From the NCBI RefSeq assembly GCF_014641595.1, contig NZ_BMIA01000001.1:930001-994000 (forward strand): a stretch of 64,000 nt of DNA, read 5' to 3'. Below are positions 26,140-35,537 of this stretch, in pieces. The first letter of the stretch is position 1. Each line of letters begins with the position of its first letter. Source of the DNA: Dyadobacter endophyticus (lineage in GTDB: Bacteria > Bacteroidota > Bacteroidia > Cytophagales > Spirosomataceae). Under the pieces are notes generated by a model. The model did not search any database and was not told the DNA's origin. It was given only the letters and a program-made list of their open reading frames with translations. Both the position numbers and the translations under genes were made by a program.

Positions 26140-27570
26140 CTACTTATAGCCCTCATTCTGTTTCAGACTCGGATTCCGGTCAATCTCGCTCTGCGGGAGC
26201 GGGAATAATACCTGGTGGTCGAATGCCGTTTTTCCCCTTCCCTTGGCCAGTTCAATGAACTTCCCATGACGGACCAGATCCTGACGACGCAGTTCTTCGG
26301 TGAAGAATTCCCAACCTCTTTCTTTGAGGATATGCGCCCTCAGTGCGTCTTTCGAGACAAATGCGGAAACGGATAGCGCAGCAACGCCTGCTTTGGCACG
26401 CACCTGGTTGATCAGCTCCACAGCCGCTTGTGTAGGGCCTTCGAGCTCGTTCAATGCCTCGGCTTTGCTGAGCAGGATGTCGGCATAGCGAACGACCGGG
26501 AAGTCGTTGCCGAGGTCGGCACCAGTGGCGGGGAGGTCTTCTTCAAATTTGAAGCTGCGCTTGTCGTCTTGTCCCAATACAATGTGCTTGCCGTTCAGGT
26601 CGTCGTATTCGGTCAGGAATGCTTCACGGCGCTGGTCTTTCGGGTCAAATGAGTCGTAGAAGCCGGACAGCGTTTTCAGCTGCGTCGCGTAATTGGCTTT
26701 GGTCGCACCCTTGTATTTGTAGTTCGGGGGAGCGGCGTGCGGGAGGTAGTTGGTACCCAGCCCCGGCTGCGCCACGTGCGGACGTACGTAAATGAACTCG
26801 CTGTTTTTCTCGTTGGCGAGTTTGAAAAGGTCCGTCCGGTTAGCCGAATTGAAGAGGTTGTACGCGTTCAGGTCGATCACCTTCTGGGCGGTTTCGTTCG
26901 TTTTCTGCCAGTTTTTGTTGTTCAGGTAAAATTTAGTCAAGAATGCGAGCGCGGCTCCTTTGGTAGCGCGGCCATATTGCTTGGCGGTAACGGGCAGAAT
27001 ATCTGCTACTGCCGTCAGTTCATCAGCCACAAACTTGATAAATTCTTCCTTACCCGCACGTGCAGGCCGGTCTTCGCTGCTGCTAATGCTGTTGGTGATC
27101 AATGGGGTAGGGCCAAAGAGGTCGTAGAGCGAAATGTAGCCACTCGCGCGCAAAAAGCGCGCTTCGGCCACGATCTGCTTCTTACGTTCTTCGTCGAAAT
27201 CGATGTTAGGCACGTTGTCGATCACGAGGTTGGCGCGGTAAATGGCCGCATAATAGCGGGTCCAGGCTACATCGAAAAATTCGTGCGAGGCATTCCAGGT
27301 AAAATCTTCTAGCGGCTGCGCGAGCCCGCGTAGCCCACCCTCGCGGATGATGAGGAGGTCAGTTGTGACTTCGGCCATGACCAGGATGTTACGGAAGCCG
27401 TCGGTTCCCTGTTTTTGTTCGAGGGCGTAGGCGGCGTTGAGCAATGCTTCGGCGTCGTCGGCGGTTTTGAAGAAATTATTGGGGCCAAAAGAAGAATACA
27501 CTTCCTCTTCGAGCGGCTTGTCGCAGGCAGCGGCGCCCAGTAGCAATAGTATATAAAGTAACTTTTTCAT
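26140..27570 (-). CDS. SusD/RagB-type surface lipoprotein
   Basis: A 476-residue lipoprotein with lipobox GAAAC (Cys16) then DKPLEEEVYS. Helical stretches EARFLRASGYISLYDLFGPTPLI and YGRATKGAALAFLTKFYLNN are the TPR-like SusD core, and VRYADILLSKAEALNELEGPTQAAVELINQVRAKAG is the RagB signature. The C-terminus FPLPQSEIDRNPSLKQNEGY is standard. It follows its SusC partner by 14 bases. No degradative enzyme is adjacent, so the ligand may be something other than a polysaccharide. Confidence 0.94.
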   Translation of the reverse strand: MKKLLYILLLLGAAACDKPLEEEVYSSFGPNNFFKTADDAEALLNAAYALEQKQGTDGFRNILVMAEVTTDLLIIREGGLRGLAQPLEDFTWNASHEFFDVAWTRYYAAIYRANLVIDNVPNIDFDEERKKQIVAEARFLRASGYISLYDLFGPTPLITNSISSSEDRPARAGKEEFIKFVADELTAVADILPVTAKQYGRATKGAALAFLTKFYLNNKNWQKTNETAQKVIDLNAYNLFNSANRTDLFKLANEKNSEFIYVRPHVAQPGLGTNYLPHAAPPNYKYKGATKANYATQLKTLSGFYDSFDPKDQRREAFLTEYDDLNGKHIVLGQDDKRSFKFEEDLPATGADLGNDFPVVRYADILLSKAEALNELEGPTQAAVELINQVRAKAGVAALSVSAFVSKDALRAHILKERGWEFFTEELRRQDLVRHGKFIELAKGRGKTAFDHQVLFPLPQSEIDRNPSLKQNEGYK

Positions 27571-27584
27571 TGTCTCACAGGATA

Positions 27585-30500
27585 TTAGAAATTGATGCTC
27601 ACACCCGCGGTGTAGGTGCGCGATAGCGGAAATGCATTGTAATCGGCGCGTACGTTGGAGGTCCCGAAGGCACTTACCTCAGGGTCATAGCCCGTGTATT
27701 TCGTGATCGTGAACAGGTTCTGGCCTGTTACATACACTTGCAAGCCTTTGATATGCTTCCATTTAGCCGACGGGAAATTGTAAGTGAGCTGCACCGATTT
27801 CAACCGCAGGTAAGAGGCATTCTCCACGGCCCGGCTGTTTACATTGCTCGTGTAGGATACGGCCACGGGTACACCGGAGGAATTGGCATTGGTAGGGTTG
27901 GCTGGCGTCCAGCGGTCGGTGTAGCTTTCGGCGAGACGGTTCCGACGGAACGAGATCGGGTTCTCCGATTCGGTGCGGTTGAGGTTGAACAGCTTGTTAC
28001 CCCGAACACCCTGAAAGAAGAACGACAGATTAAATGCGCCGTAAGTGAAATCGTTGTTCAGACCATAAGTGAAATCCGGGAATGGCGAGCCGAGGATCGT
28101 CCGGTCGGCGGAGTTGATGGTACCGTCCTTGTTCACATCGCGGTATTTGTATTCACCCGGGCGCGAGAGCGGCTGTGCGGATTTTGCGATATCCTCGCCC
28201 TGCTGGAACACGCCGTCGACAATGTAGCCGTAATAGGCATTCAGGGGATCGCCCTTTCGGATAATGGTGAAATCATTGGTAAAACCGGCGGAGCCGCCCA
28301 GAATGTAAGGCAATGCGCCCAGGTCGGTCACCTCATTTTTCACGACCGAGAAATTCAGGCTCGACCGCCATGTGAAGGGCGCAGCGATGTTGATGGACGT
28401 CAGCGAGAAGTCGAAACCGGAGTTTTTCAGACCGCCCACATTTTTAAAAGTGGTCGTAAAACCGCTGGTTCGCGGGATCGGCAGTTGCAGGAGCAGGTCT
28501 TTGGTTTGCTTATGGAAATAGTCGATGCTACCCGATAAGCGGTTGGCGAATAGACTGAAATCTACTCCAATGTCCAGCTGGGTGGTGGTTTCCCATTTCA
28601 AATCGGGGTTGGGAAGCTGGGTAGTGGAAATGCCCACGTAAGGTGCGCCGTCGAAAATAGCCTGTCCCTGTGGCCCGAGTAGCACCAGCGATTTGTAGCT
28701 GCCGATGTCCTGGTTACCGGTTACGCCGTAGCTCGCGCGGAGTTTCAAGTCTGTCAATGCATTCACATTTTTGAGAAAAAGCTCATCTTTGATCCGCCAG
28801 CCGAGTGCCACTGAGGGGAAGATACCGTACTTCTTGTTGTCGCCGAAACGCGAGGAACCATCGGCCCGGATGGAAGCGGTGAGCAGGTATTTGTCGAGCA
28901 AATTGTAGTTCACGCGGCCGAGGTAGGACAACAACTGGTTCTTGGTGCGGCCGGAACCGAGTGAGAAAGTGCTCTGCGCGCCCGCCGCGAGGTTGTCGGT
29001 GCCCAATGCATCGAGTGGGAAGTTCTGCGCGCCTGCCGAAAGCGAGCTCACCACAAATTCCTGGTAAGTATAACCGCCGAGGATTTCGAGCTGATTGTCC
29101 TTGTTCAGCGCCTTGCTGTACCGGGCCGTGAATTCGACGAGGTTGTTGGAAGCATTGCTCGTGAGCACGCTTGCAATGCCTTTGGTACCCTCTGCCCGTT
29201 TGGTGAGCCGCGAGGTGAAAATGTCACGTCGCGAATCCTGGCGGTCGGTACCGAAATTGATCTTGGCGGAAAGCTCCGGCAGGAAGTAATATTCCGCAAA
29301 AACGCTGGCGAATGTGCGGTTGGTAGATGCAAAATCGCTCACCTCATTGGCAAGTCCTACGGGGTTTTCCAGGTTCACGATCTGCGTTTGCGTCCAGGTG
29401 CCGTTCGGGTTTTTGATGGTAAGGGTAGGGTCTTGGAAAATAGCCGTATTGATCACGCCCGCACCTTCATTGACACTCACGCCATTGGGGACGAAATCGT
29501 CCTTTACCTGGCTGGAATTGAGATTTAATCCGAATTTAAACTTGTCGCCCGTGTAATTCAGATTCACCCGGCCAACGTATTTTTTGATGCCTGAGCTGAT
29601 CACAACGCCCTTCTGATCGAGGTAATTGAGCGAGGCATAATAAGTGAATTTGTCCTGCCCGCCCGAGAACGAAAGCTGGTGGTTTTGCAAATAACCTTTT
29701 TTAAAGATCTCATCCTGCCAGTAAGTACCCTGGCCCACGGCTGCGATTTGCTCTGCAGAAAATTCGGGGGCTTGCTTCTGGTCCGCACGCAGGTCGTTGA
29801 GCAGCGCCATGTATTGAACAGCATTGAGCATCGGAACGCGCCTGGTCACCTCCGACACCGCGCCGGAAAGTGCGTAATTGACGTTCAGCTTGCCCTTTGT
29901 GCCTTTTTTTGTCGTGATCAGGATCACGCCGTTCGCTCCGCGCGAACCGTAAATGGCCGTCGCAGAAGCGTCCTTCAAGATCTCGACCGACTCGATATCG
30001 TTCGGATTTAGTGCATTCAGCGGGTTCCGGGGCGCTTGTTCGTTCACCAATGTGGAGCCTGGTACCACCGAGGCATTGTTTACTGGCAGCCCGTCGATCA
30101 CGTACAGTGGTTCGTTGTTGGCATTAATGGAGTTGGCGCCGCGGATGCGGATCGTCACGCCGCCACCCGGTTCCGAGCTGGATTGCGTTACCTGCACACC
30201 GGCGGAACGACCGGCAATGAGCTGGTCGACAGATGTTTGTATGCCTTTATTAAAGTCTTTGCTATCCAGCGAGCTCACCGAGCCGGTAACGTCACGCTTT
30301 TTCTGGGTACCATACCCCACGACCACCAGCTCGTTTAGCTGCCGGGTATCGTCGCTGAGCTGAACGTTGAGTTGTGAACGTCCTTTCACTTCGAGCTCCT
30401 GGGTAATGTAGCCGATGCCCGAAAACACCAATACGGCATCGCGTCCGGCGGTGATCTCAAACCTGCCGTCGGTATTGGTGGTGGTCCCGGTGGTGCTGTT

Positions 30501-30659
30501 CTTGATGAGCACATTAATGCCCGGCAGAGTCGATTGGTCGGTGGCAGAGGTAACTTTTCCCTGAATGGAAACGGACTGGGCGTGGCTTTGCAGGGCCATT
30601 ATACCGCCCAGAAAGGCCCAAATCAATCGAATGTGATTTGAACGGAGAAATTGAATCAT
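27585..30659 (-). CDS. SusC/RagA-type TonB-dependent receptor
   Basis: A 1024-residue outer-membrane receptor with signal peptide to about 27, carboxypeptidase-like domain (about 30-105: GKVTSATDQSTLPGINVLIK), the SusC motif ELVVVGYGTQKKRDVTGSVS, plug with LYVIDGLPVN and SVEILKDASATAIYGSRGANG, then the barrel ending in INF. No STN domain. It leads a two-gene SusC/SusD operon without enzymes. A motif identical to one upstream of the lyase and related to the metN site lies about 80 bases before the start, so it may respond to sulfur or the same signal. Confidence 0.96.
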   Translation of the reverse strand: MIQFLRSNHIRLIWAFLGGIMALQSHAQSVSIQGKVTSATDQSTLPGINVLIKNSTTGTTTNTDGRFEITAGRDAVLVFSGIGYITQELEVKGRSQLNVQLSDDTRQLNELVVVGYGTQKKRDVTGSVSSLDSKDFNKGIQTSVDQLIAGRSAGVQVTQSSSEPGGGVTIRIRGANSINANNEPLYVIDGLPVNNASVVPGSTLVNEQAPRNPLNALNPNDIESVEILKDASATAIYGSRGANGVILITTKKGTKGKLNVNYALSGAVSEVTRRVPMLNAVQYMALLNDLRADQKQAPEFSAEQIAAVGQGTYWQDEIFKKGYLQNHQLSFSGGQDKFTYYASLNYLDQKGVVISSGIKKYVGRVNLNYTGDKFKFGLNLNSSQVKDDFVPNGVSVNEGAGVINTAIFQDPTLTIKNPNGTWTQTQIVNLENPVGLANEVSDFASTNRTFASVFAEYYFLPELSAKINFGTDRQDSRRDIFTSRLTKRAEGTKGIASVLTSNASNNLVEFTARYSKALNKDNQLEILGGYTYQEFVVSSLSAGAQNFPLDALGTDNLAAGAQSTFSLGSGRTKNQLLSYLGRVNYNLLDKYLLTASIRADGSSRFGDNKKYGIFPSVALGWRIKDELFLKNVNALTDLKLRASYGVTGNQDIGSYKSLVLLGPQGQAIFDGAPYVGISTTQLPNPDLKWETTTQLDIGVDFSLFANRLSGSIDYFHKQTKDLLLQLPIPRTSGFTTTFKNVGGLKNSGFDFSLTSINIAAPFTWRSSLNFSVVKNEVTDLGALPYILGGSAGFTNDFTIIRKGDPLNAYYGYIVDGVFQQGEDIAKSAQPLSRPGEYKYRDVNKDGTINSADRTILGSPFPDFTYGLNNDFTYGAFNLSFFFQGVRGNKLFNLNRTESENPISFRRNRLAESYTDRWTPANPTNANSSGVPVAVSYTSNVNSRAVENASYLRLKSVQLTYNFPSAKWKHIKGLQVYVTGQNLFTITKYTGYDPEVSAFGTSNVRADYNAFPLSRTYTAGVSINF

Positions 30660-30734
30660 AGGTAAGCTCGTTAATAACTATACTTGTTTGATCGGCAAAG
30701 TAAAGTTATTTTAAACTTTTATACTACTAAATTG

Positions 30735-30747
30735 GTAGATTAAATAG
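30735..30747 (-). promoter_or_regulatory. Shared motif GTAGATTAAATAG, second copy
   Basis: Identical 13 bases to 16911-16923. Read toward the SusC gene it is CTATTTAATCTAC, 76-88 bases before the ATG at 30659. Next to it ACTAC-TAAATTG-GTAG (30724-30738) adds a partial inverted repeat. Confidence 0.5.
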
Positions 30748-30777
30748 TATAAAAACGTGAGCCCTTTTGAGCTGTAT

Positions 30778-31995
30778 TTAACTATAATATTTAAGGAGAA
30801 CCCCAACCACAGCAGCAATCACAATAATATAAGGCTCCTGCAACTTCTTCACATAAATCAACGCCAGCACGGTGACAATAGCAATTACAGCCGAAGGAAC
30901 ATCCACGATAGACCGGCCGGCGATCACAAAAACCGATCCGACCAGCGCACCTACCACACTGGCGGTGATGCCGTCCACGAAGGCTTTGATGCTTTCGTTT
31001 TTAGAGATCTTTTTAAAGTAAGGCGCGGGGAGGACTGTGAAGACAAAGCAGGGCAGAAAGACGCCGAGCGCGGCTACGATGGCACCCGCGAAACCCGAAA
31101 CGAGAAACCCGATGAAGCCCACTGTAATCACCACCGGGCCAGGGGTGATCATGGCCACTGCGACTGAGTCCAGGAACTGCTGCTCGTTGAGCCAGGCCAT
31201 TTCATTCACCACACCGGCATGCAGAAACGGGATGATCGCCAGGCCGCTGCCGAAAACAAATGCGCCGGCTTCGGTGAAGAATAGGGCCAGTTGCAGCAGT
31301 TTGCCCGGTTCGAAATGCCAGAAACCGGTTGATGCCAGCAGTATTACCGAAAGGGGAGTGCTGCTCCGTTGAAGCCATTTAGGCGGTGCTTTGATCACCA
31401 TATAGGCCAAGCCCAATAGGATAAATAGCCACACTTCCTCGCGCTCGGTGATGGCTGTTACGAGAGCCATAAGCATGAAAAAAAGCCATAGGACCCATTT
31501 GCTTTTGATAGCCGGTACGTCAAGTTTGCTAACCGATTTGATTGTCAGCTTATAGCAACTCAGACCGATAATGCCGATCACTGCCGAACCGACGCCGTAG
31601 AAAACCGATTGCATCCATGGCAACCCGCCGAACGACTGATAGGCCATTCCCAGTAAAACGACCATTACGAACGACGGAAGCACGAAAGCGAGCCCGGTGA
31701 GCGTCGCGCCCCAGACACCGTAATGCACATAGCCAAGGTAAATGCCCAATTGGGCGGCAAGCGGACCAGGCGCAAGCTGGGCCAGGGCGAGTCCTTCGCG
31801 GTACTCTTCTTCGCTGATCCACTGTCGTTGCTCTACAAGGTCGCGGTGCATGTAGCCGATGAGCGCAACAGGGCCGCCAAAGCCGAATGTGCCCAATTTG
31901 AGAAAATACCTGGCAAGTGCTGCCAGGCTGTAAGCATGTATGCGGGTGTCGTTGGAAATGTCCATTATCTGAAGGTTCGTTGTCAACATTGGCAT
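30778..31995 (-). CDS. chrA: Chromate transporter family (ChrA), two-domain form
   Basis: A 405-residue inner-membrane protein made of two homologous CHR domains. The first begins YFLKLGTFGFGGPVALIGYMHRDLVE with QLAPGPLAAQLGIYLGY, the second FTEAGAFVFGSGLAIIPFLHAGVVNE with VAMITPGPVVITVGFIGFL. Both have the expected GGP-like and PGP motifs. The family exports chromate, an analogue of sulfate; some members may carry sulfate. The start could be the ATG at 31995 or, ten codons on, at 31965 (MDISNDTR). It lies next to metNIQ on the same strand, 90 bases beyond it. Confidence 0.92.
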   Translation of the reverse strand: MPMLTTNLQIMDISNDTRIHAYSLAALARYFLKLGTFGFGGPVALIGYMHRDLVEQRQWISEEEYREGLALAQLAPGPLAAQLGIYLGYVHYGVWGATLTGLAFVLPSFVMVVLLGMAYQSFGGLPWMQSVFYGVGSAVIGIIGLSCYKLTIKSVSKLDVPAIKSKWVLWLFFMLMALVTAITEREEVWLFILLGLAYMVIKAPPKWLQRSSTPLSVILLASTGFWHFEPGKLLQLALFFTEAGAFVFGSGLAIIPFLHAGVVNEMAWLNEQQFLDSVAVAMITPGPVVITVGFIGFLVSGFAGAIVAALGVFLPCFVFTVLPAPYFKKISKNESIKAFVDGITASVVGALVGSVFVIAGRSIVDVPSAVIAIVTVLALIYVKKLQEPYIIVIAAVVGVLLKYYS

Positions 31996-32085
31996 TGCAA
32001 TGTTAAACAGCCGCTATCTCAAAATATAGAACGCAGATGACGGTTTTGTACAGACTTTACCTTTAATGCCATTTTCCCGGGCAAA

Positions 32086-32904
32086 CTACCACCCCTTGAT
32101 CGCCCCGCCCTGGAAAATCCGCTCCGCCGCTTCTGCTACTTCCTTGGATTGGTAAGCCTTTACATACTTTTTAACCTTTTCCTCATCCTTGTTGTCCTCG
32201 CGGGCCACGATCAGGTTTACATAAGGAGAGTCCTTATCCTCGATCAACAGGCCGTCGCGGGTGGATATAAGGCCAGCTTTGCCTGCGAAGTTGTTGTTGA
32301 TGATCGCCAGGGTTACGTTCGCGTCGTCGAGGGTGCGCGGAAGCTGCGGGGCTTCAAGTTCGAGGATTTTGAGGTTTTTAGGGTTTTCAACAATGTCGAT
32401 GACCTTGGGCAGGAGGCCTACACCTTCTTTCAATTTGATCAAACCATATTTTTGAAGCAACAGCAGCGAACGGCCGCCGTTGGTAGGGTCGTTGGGGATC
32501 ACGACGGTGTTGCCGGGTTGGAGGTCAGCGAGCTTTTTGATCTTTTTGGAATAACCGGCAATGGGGTATACAAAAGTGTTGCCCACAATGGCGAGCTTGT
32601 AGCCGCGCTGTTTCACCTGCTCGTCGAGGTAGGGTTTGTGCTGGAATGCATTCACATCCACGTCGCCATGGCTCAATGCTTCGTTGGGTACCACGTAATC
32701 GTTGAAGGTGATCAGCTCTACATCCAGGCCGTATTTTTCCTTTGCAACTTTCTGAGCCACCTGCGCGATTTCCAATTCAGGCCCCACGGCAATGCCGACT
32801 TTAATATGGTCGGGATCATTATCCCGGGTGGCTTTTTTGTTGCAGCCAATCAGTAGTGTGGTGCCGATGCCCAGTAACAAGAGGATGTTTTTGCCGTAGT
32901 TCAT
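32086..32904 (-). CDS. metQ: Methionine-binding lipoprotein MetQ (NlpA family)
   Basis: A 272-residue substrate-binding lipoprotein for the methionine ABC importer. I start at 32904 because MNYGKNILLLLGIGTTLLIGC is a standard lipoprotein signal with lipobox LIGC; an earlier ATG at 32958 overlaps the metI stop by one base (TAATG) but places 18 odd residues before the signal. NlpA landmarks include VNAFQHKPYLDEQVKQRGYKL, AIVGNTFVYPIAGYSKK and IPNDPTNGGRSLLLLQKYGLI, which surround the ligand site. Last gene of metNIQ. Confidence 0.93.
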   Translation of the reverse strand: MNYGKNILLLLGIGTTLLIGCNKKATRDNDPDHIKVGIAVGPELEIAQVAQKVAKEKYGLDVELITFNDYVVPNEALSHGDVDVNAFQHKPYLDEQVKQRGYKLAIVGNTFVYPIAGYSKKIKKLADLQPGNTVVIPNDPTNGGRSLLLLQKYGLIKLKEGVGLLPKVIDIVENPKNLKILELEAPQLPRTLDDANVTLAIINNNFAGKAGLISTRDGLLIEDKDSPYVNLIVAREDNKDEEKVKKYVKAYQSKEVAEAAERIFQGGAIKGW

Positions 32905-32957
32905 TTTGATATATGTTTGAAATACAAATGATTGAAGTGTGTTGAGCGCGTTTCGCA

Positions 32958-33611
32958 TTACCTGTGATCGACGCGTTTGGAAAGCCTGTCACCGAAAAAC
33001 TGGATGACGAAAACGAGCGCTATCAGCAGCAGCAGTACAATGTTCATGATCACGGCGTCGTAGCCGATGTAGCCATACTGATACCCAATTTGTCCTAGCC
33101 CGCCGGCACCCACCGCACCGCCCATGGCCGAGTAGCCGACCAGCGTAATGAGGGTGATCGTGGCGACGTTAATCAGCGAGGGTAATGCTTCGGGAAGCAA
33201 AACTTTGTACACGACCTGAAACGGCGTCGCGCCCATCGCCCTTGCGGCTTCAACCAACCCGCTTGGGACTTCTATCAGGCTGTTTTCGACCATCCGGGCA
33301 ATGAATGGCGCAGCCCCCACGCTCAGCGGGACTAATGCAGCTCCGACGCCAATGGAGGTGCCCACCACGGCCCGGGTGAACGGTATCATCCACACAATGA
33401 GGATGATAAATGGGATCGCCCTGAAAATATTGATCATTACGGATATCGAATGGTTCAAAGTCCGGTTTTCCAAAACCTGTCCCTGCCGGGTTAGAAACAG
33501 GATAATGCCGGTGGGAAGACCAAGCAGGAAACCAAAAATGCCGGAGGTAATGGTCATGAAGATTGTTTCCCCTAGGCCAGCGATCAGGAGCGACACCACT
33601 GGATCAGACAT
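32958..33611 (-). CDS. metI: Methionine ABC transporter permease MetI
   Basis: A 217-residue inner-membrane permease with five predicted helices and the MetI coupling motif [28 protein letters not shown] at about residues 128-155. It starts 8 bases inside the end of metN (33604-33611), so translation is probably coupled. It forms the membrane channel of the MetNIQ importer of L- and D-methionine, including oxidised methionine. Typical full length for the family. Confidence 0.94.
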   Translation of the reverse strand: MSDPVVSLLIAGLGETIFMTITSGIFGFLLGLPTGIILFLTRQGQVLENRTLNHSISVMINIFRAIPFIILIVWMIPFTRAVVGTSIGVGAALVPLSVGAAPFIARMVENSLIEVPSGLVEAARAMGATPFQVVYKVLLPEALPSLINVATITLITLVGYSAMGGAVGAGGLGQIGYQYGYIGYDAVIMNIVLLLLIALVFVIQFFGDRLSKRVDHR

Positions 33612-34635
33612 ATCCTAATAATTCAACTTTAATGTGATGGTAAATGAAAAAATCGATGGCTTTCTGGTAGTTATCTGGTCGACCCGAAAGGGCGGCGAGC
33701 ATCACGCCGAAATGCTTATCGCCGACATGGTCCATCTGGGCGCTGATGATCTTGGTATCGATCTCGAAAAGCCGCGCGGCTTGTGACAGCAGTGGCTGGT
33801 CGGCGGTGTCGCCGGTAAGGCGCAACCGGAGCAGCGGCGACATGCCGCCTTCATTGATGGCCGTGACCCGCTGCCGGTAATGCTCGGGAATCTCCACATG
33901 CAGCGACGCACTGATGAACGACCGTGCCAGCTCGGTCTTGGGGTTGGAAAAGACCGCATTCACGGTCCCCTTCTCCACAAGCTTCCCCTGACTGATCACC
34001 GCCACATCGTTACAAATCGATTTCACTACATTCATTTCGTGTGTAATAAGCAGAATGGTGATATGCAGCCGGCGGTTAATGTCTTTGAGCAATTTGAGAA
34101 TAGAAGCCGTCGTGCCCGGGTCGAGTGCGCTGGTGGCCTCGTCGCAAAGGAGCACTTTGGGGTTGCTTGCAAGTGTGCGCGCAATGGCGACGCGCTGCTT
34201 CTGCCCGCCCGAAAGGCTCGACGGATAGTCGCCCGCTTTTTCCTCCAAACCCACCAGCCGCAAAAGCTCGGTAACGCGCTCCCGGGTCTCGTGTTTGGGT
34301 GTATGGTCGAGTTCAAGCGGGAATGCGACGTTCTCAAAAACCGTCCGGGACGAAAGCAGGTTGAAATGCTGGAATATCATCCCGATCTGCCGCCTTTCGA
34401 TCGCCAGTTCGCGGTTGGTGAGGCGGGTAAGGCTTTTCCCATCGACAATGACCTCACCGCTCGTCGGCTTTTCCAAAAGGTTTACGCAGCGGATCAGCGT
34501 ACTCTTCCCGGCGCCGGATGTCCCGATCACACCAAATATCTTTCCTCGCTCCACTTTCAGCGACACCCCGGCCAGGGCTGTCACCTCCCGGTCTTTCTGT
34601 TTGAAAATTTTGGTAACATTCTTTAATTCGATCAT
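33604..34635 (-). CDS. metN: Methionine ABC transporter ATP-binding protein MetN
   Basis: A 343-residue ATPase. Walker [10 protein letters not shown] (38-46), signature [12 protein letters not shown] (141-152) and Walker [13 protein letters not shown] (161-172) are intact. After about residue 255 the NIL/ACT-like domain follows, which in MetN binds methionine and shuts transport down when the amino acid is plentiful. I use the ATG at 34635 ([11 protein letters not shown]); a five-codon longer start exists at 34650. It is the first gene of metN-metI-metQ. A shared motif lies 37-60 bases upstream. There is no room for a SAM riboswitch. Confidence 0.95.
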   Translation of the reverse strand: MIELKNVTKIFKQKDREVTALAGVSLKVERGKIFGVIGTSGAGKSTLIRCVNLLEKPTSGEVIVDGKSLTRLTNRELAIERRQIGMIFQHFNLLSSRTVFENVAFPLELDHTPKHETRERVTELLRLVGLEEKAGDYPSSLSGGQKQRVAIARTLASNPKVLLCDEATSALDPGTTASILKLLKDINRRLHITILLITHEMNVVKSICNDVAVISQGKLVEKGTVNAVFSNPKTELARSFISASLHVEIPEHYRQRVTAINEGGMSPLLRLRLTGDTADQPLLSQAARLFEIDTKIISAQMDHVGDKHFGVMLAALSGRPDNYQKAIDFFIYHHIKVELLGYV

Positions 34636-34671
34636 CGTGCAAACCGGCATATTCGTATTCAGCCTGCAATG

Positions 34672-34695
34672 TAATCTATAAAGTCTATGGATTAA
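34672..34695 (-). promoter_or_regulatory. Quasi-palindromic element upstream of metN, copy A
   Basis: A 24-base sequence identical to 35187-35210. The first 23 bases form a dyad with arms TAATC and GATTA and inner ATA/TAT, 18 of 23 positions symmetric. It lies 37-60 bases before metN in the same orientation and at similar distance as copy B before its gene. It is a candidate operator or promoter part. Confidence 0.6.
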
Positions 34696-34712
34696 TAGAA
34701 TTTTTGATTTTG

Positions 34713-35141
34713 TTAATCGAGCGTGACGTTGTCCAGCTGCACGTCCCAGTGCGCGTCGAGAATCTCAAACCGGCGCTGCTCTTCCTTTTTAAGCTTTTCG
34801 AGATCAGGATAGAGTGCTTTTTTGTAAGGCTCGGTCAGGTTTGGATCAAATGCAGCGTCTGCGTTTTTGAATACGAGCGTCACACGGTAGTCCCAGCGGC
34901 TTTCTTCGGTGGAGTGCAGGCGGGGTTTCTCGGCTTTGATCGAGAGCAGGTCTCCCTTTTCGAGTGCTTTTTTCAATAGCGGGTAATGGTTCTTTTTATA
35001 AAGTGCGATAAACTCGTCGGCCAGTCCCCATTTCACTTTGTAATAACCTTCGACGATAAAGCCGGAGTCGGCCTTTTGTGCGAATGCAGGGGAAGACAAG
35101 GACCCAATGAGCAGAAGGAATAGTAGCGTACGGATTTTCAT
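34713..35141 (-). CDS. Secreted protein of unknown function sharing a metN-type promoter element
   Basis: A 142-residue exported protein with a clear signal peptide ([22 protein letters not shown]). The mature part alternates strands and helices ([34 protein letters not shown], then [16 protein letters not shown]), reminiscent of a dimeric alpha-beta barrel, but no family is recognised. The longer frame starting at 35342 adds 67 implausible residues, so the ATG at 35141 is preferred. The promoter element shared with metNIQ suggests joint regulation, perhaps in sulfur or methionine nutrition. Confidence 0.75.
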   Translation of the reverse strand: MKIRTLLFLLLIGSLSSPAFAQKADSGFIVEGYYKVKWGLADEFIALYKKNHYPLLKKALEKGDLLSIKAEKPRLHSTEESRWDYRVTLVFKNADAAFDPNLTEPYKKALYPDLEKLKKEEQRRFEILDAHWDVQLDNVTLD

Positions 35142-35186
35142 AACAGACTGGTTAAGTGACGTTCTTTTCGCTCTAATATTGGAAAA

Positions 35187-35210
35187 TAATCTATAAAGTC
35201 TATGGATTAA
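35187..35210 (-). promoter_or_regulatory. Quasi-palindromic element, copy B
   Basis: Identical over 24 bases to 34672-34695 upstream of metN, located 46-69 bases before the secreted-protein start at 35141 and pointing the same way. The flanking bases differ between copies, so the conserved block is defined by selection or recent duplication of just this segment. Confidence 0.6.
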
Positions 35211-35380
35211 AGTATAAATTTTAAGAATTGCTTGATTAGTAAAATGCAATTGCCTTATTTTGGCTGCATGGGAAAGCCAGCGGACTCTGCGTATAGATAT
35301 AATCGGTAGTGCTTTGAAAAAAATTAGGGCAAGACTTTTCATACCGCTGCTTGCGCGTTAAAATAAATAGGTCTTTATTT

Positions 35381-35398
35381 GTCTATTAGTTTTGTAGA
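35381..35398 (+). promoter_or_regulatory. AT-rich dyad motif upstream of the sigma factor operon
   Basis: GTCTATTAGTTTTGTAGA agrees at 15 of 18 positions with the minus-strand motif before the DoxX-sulfatase operon (13946-13963). It lies 140 bases before the sigma factor start. A related half site AATAGGTC precedes it at 35367-35373. Confidence 0.4.
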
Positions 35399-35537
35399 GT
35401 ACTCTTCTTATTTAACCACCAATAAGAGCTTTTCGGTTAGTTACATGCCTTTAATCGGGTGCGATGCTTTTTCGTGGGCATCACTGAGCAATAGTGTTTA
35501 ATCCATACCAAACGGCAGTTGTCAAAATTCTCCGGAA

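Larger units (their letters stand above)
35142..35537. other. Intergenic region with two regulatory motif copies
   Basis: 396 bases between the divergently transcribed secreted-protein and sigma-factor genes. It holds copy B of the metN element (35187-35210) and the TCTAT/TAGA dyad at 35381-35398. Apart from these I see no gene; the 72-residue minus-strand frame at 35437-35655 is a shadow of the sigma factor region. Confidence 0.6.

Noticed and set aside
34636..34712. SAM riboswitch expected in front of metNIQ
   Set aside because: Only 77 bases separate metN from the next gene, and I see no four-way-junction stems or SAM-I or SAM-II consensus; the dyad element fills part of the space.
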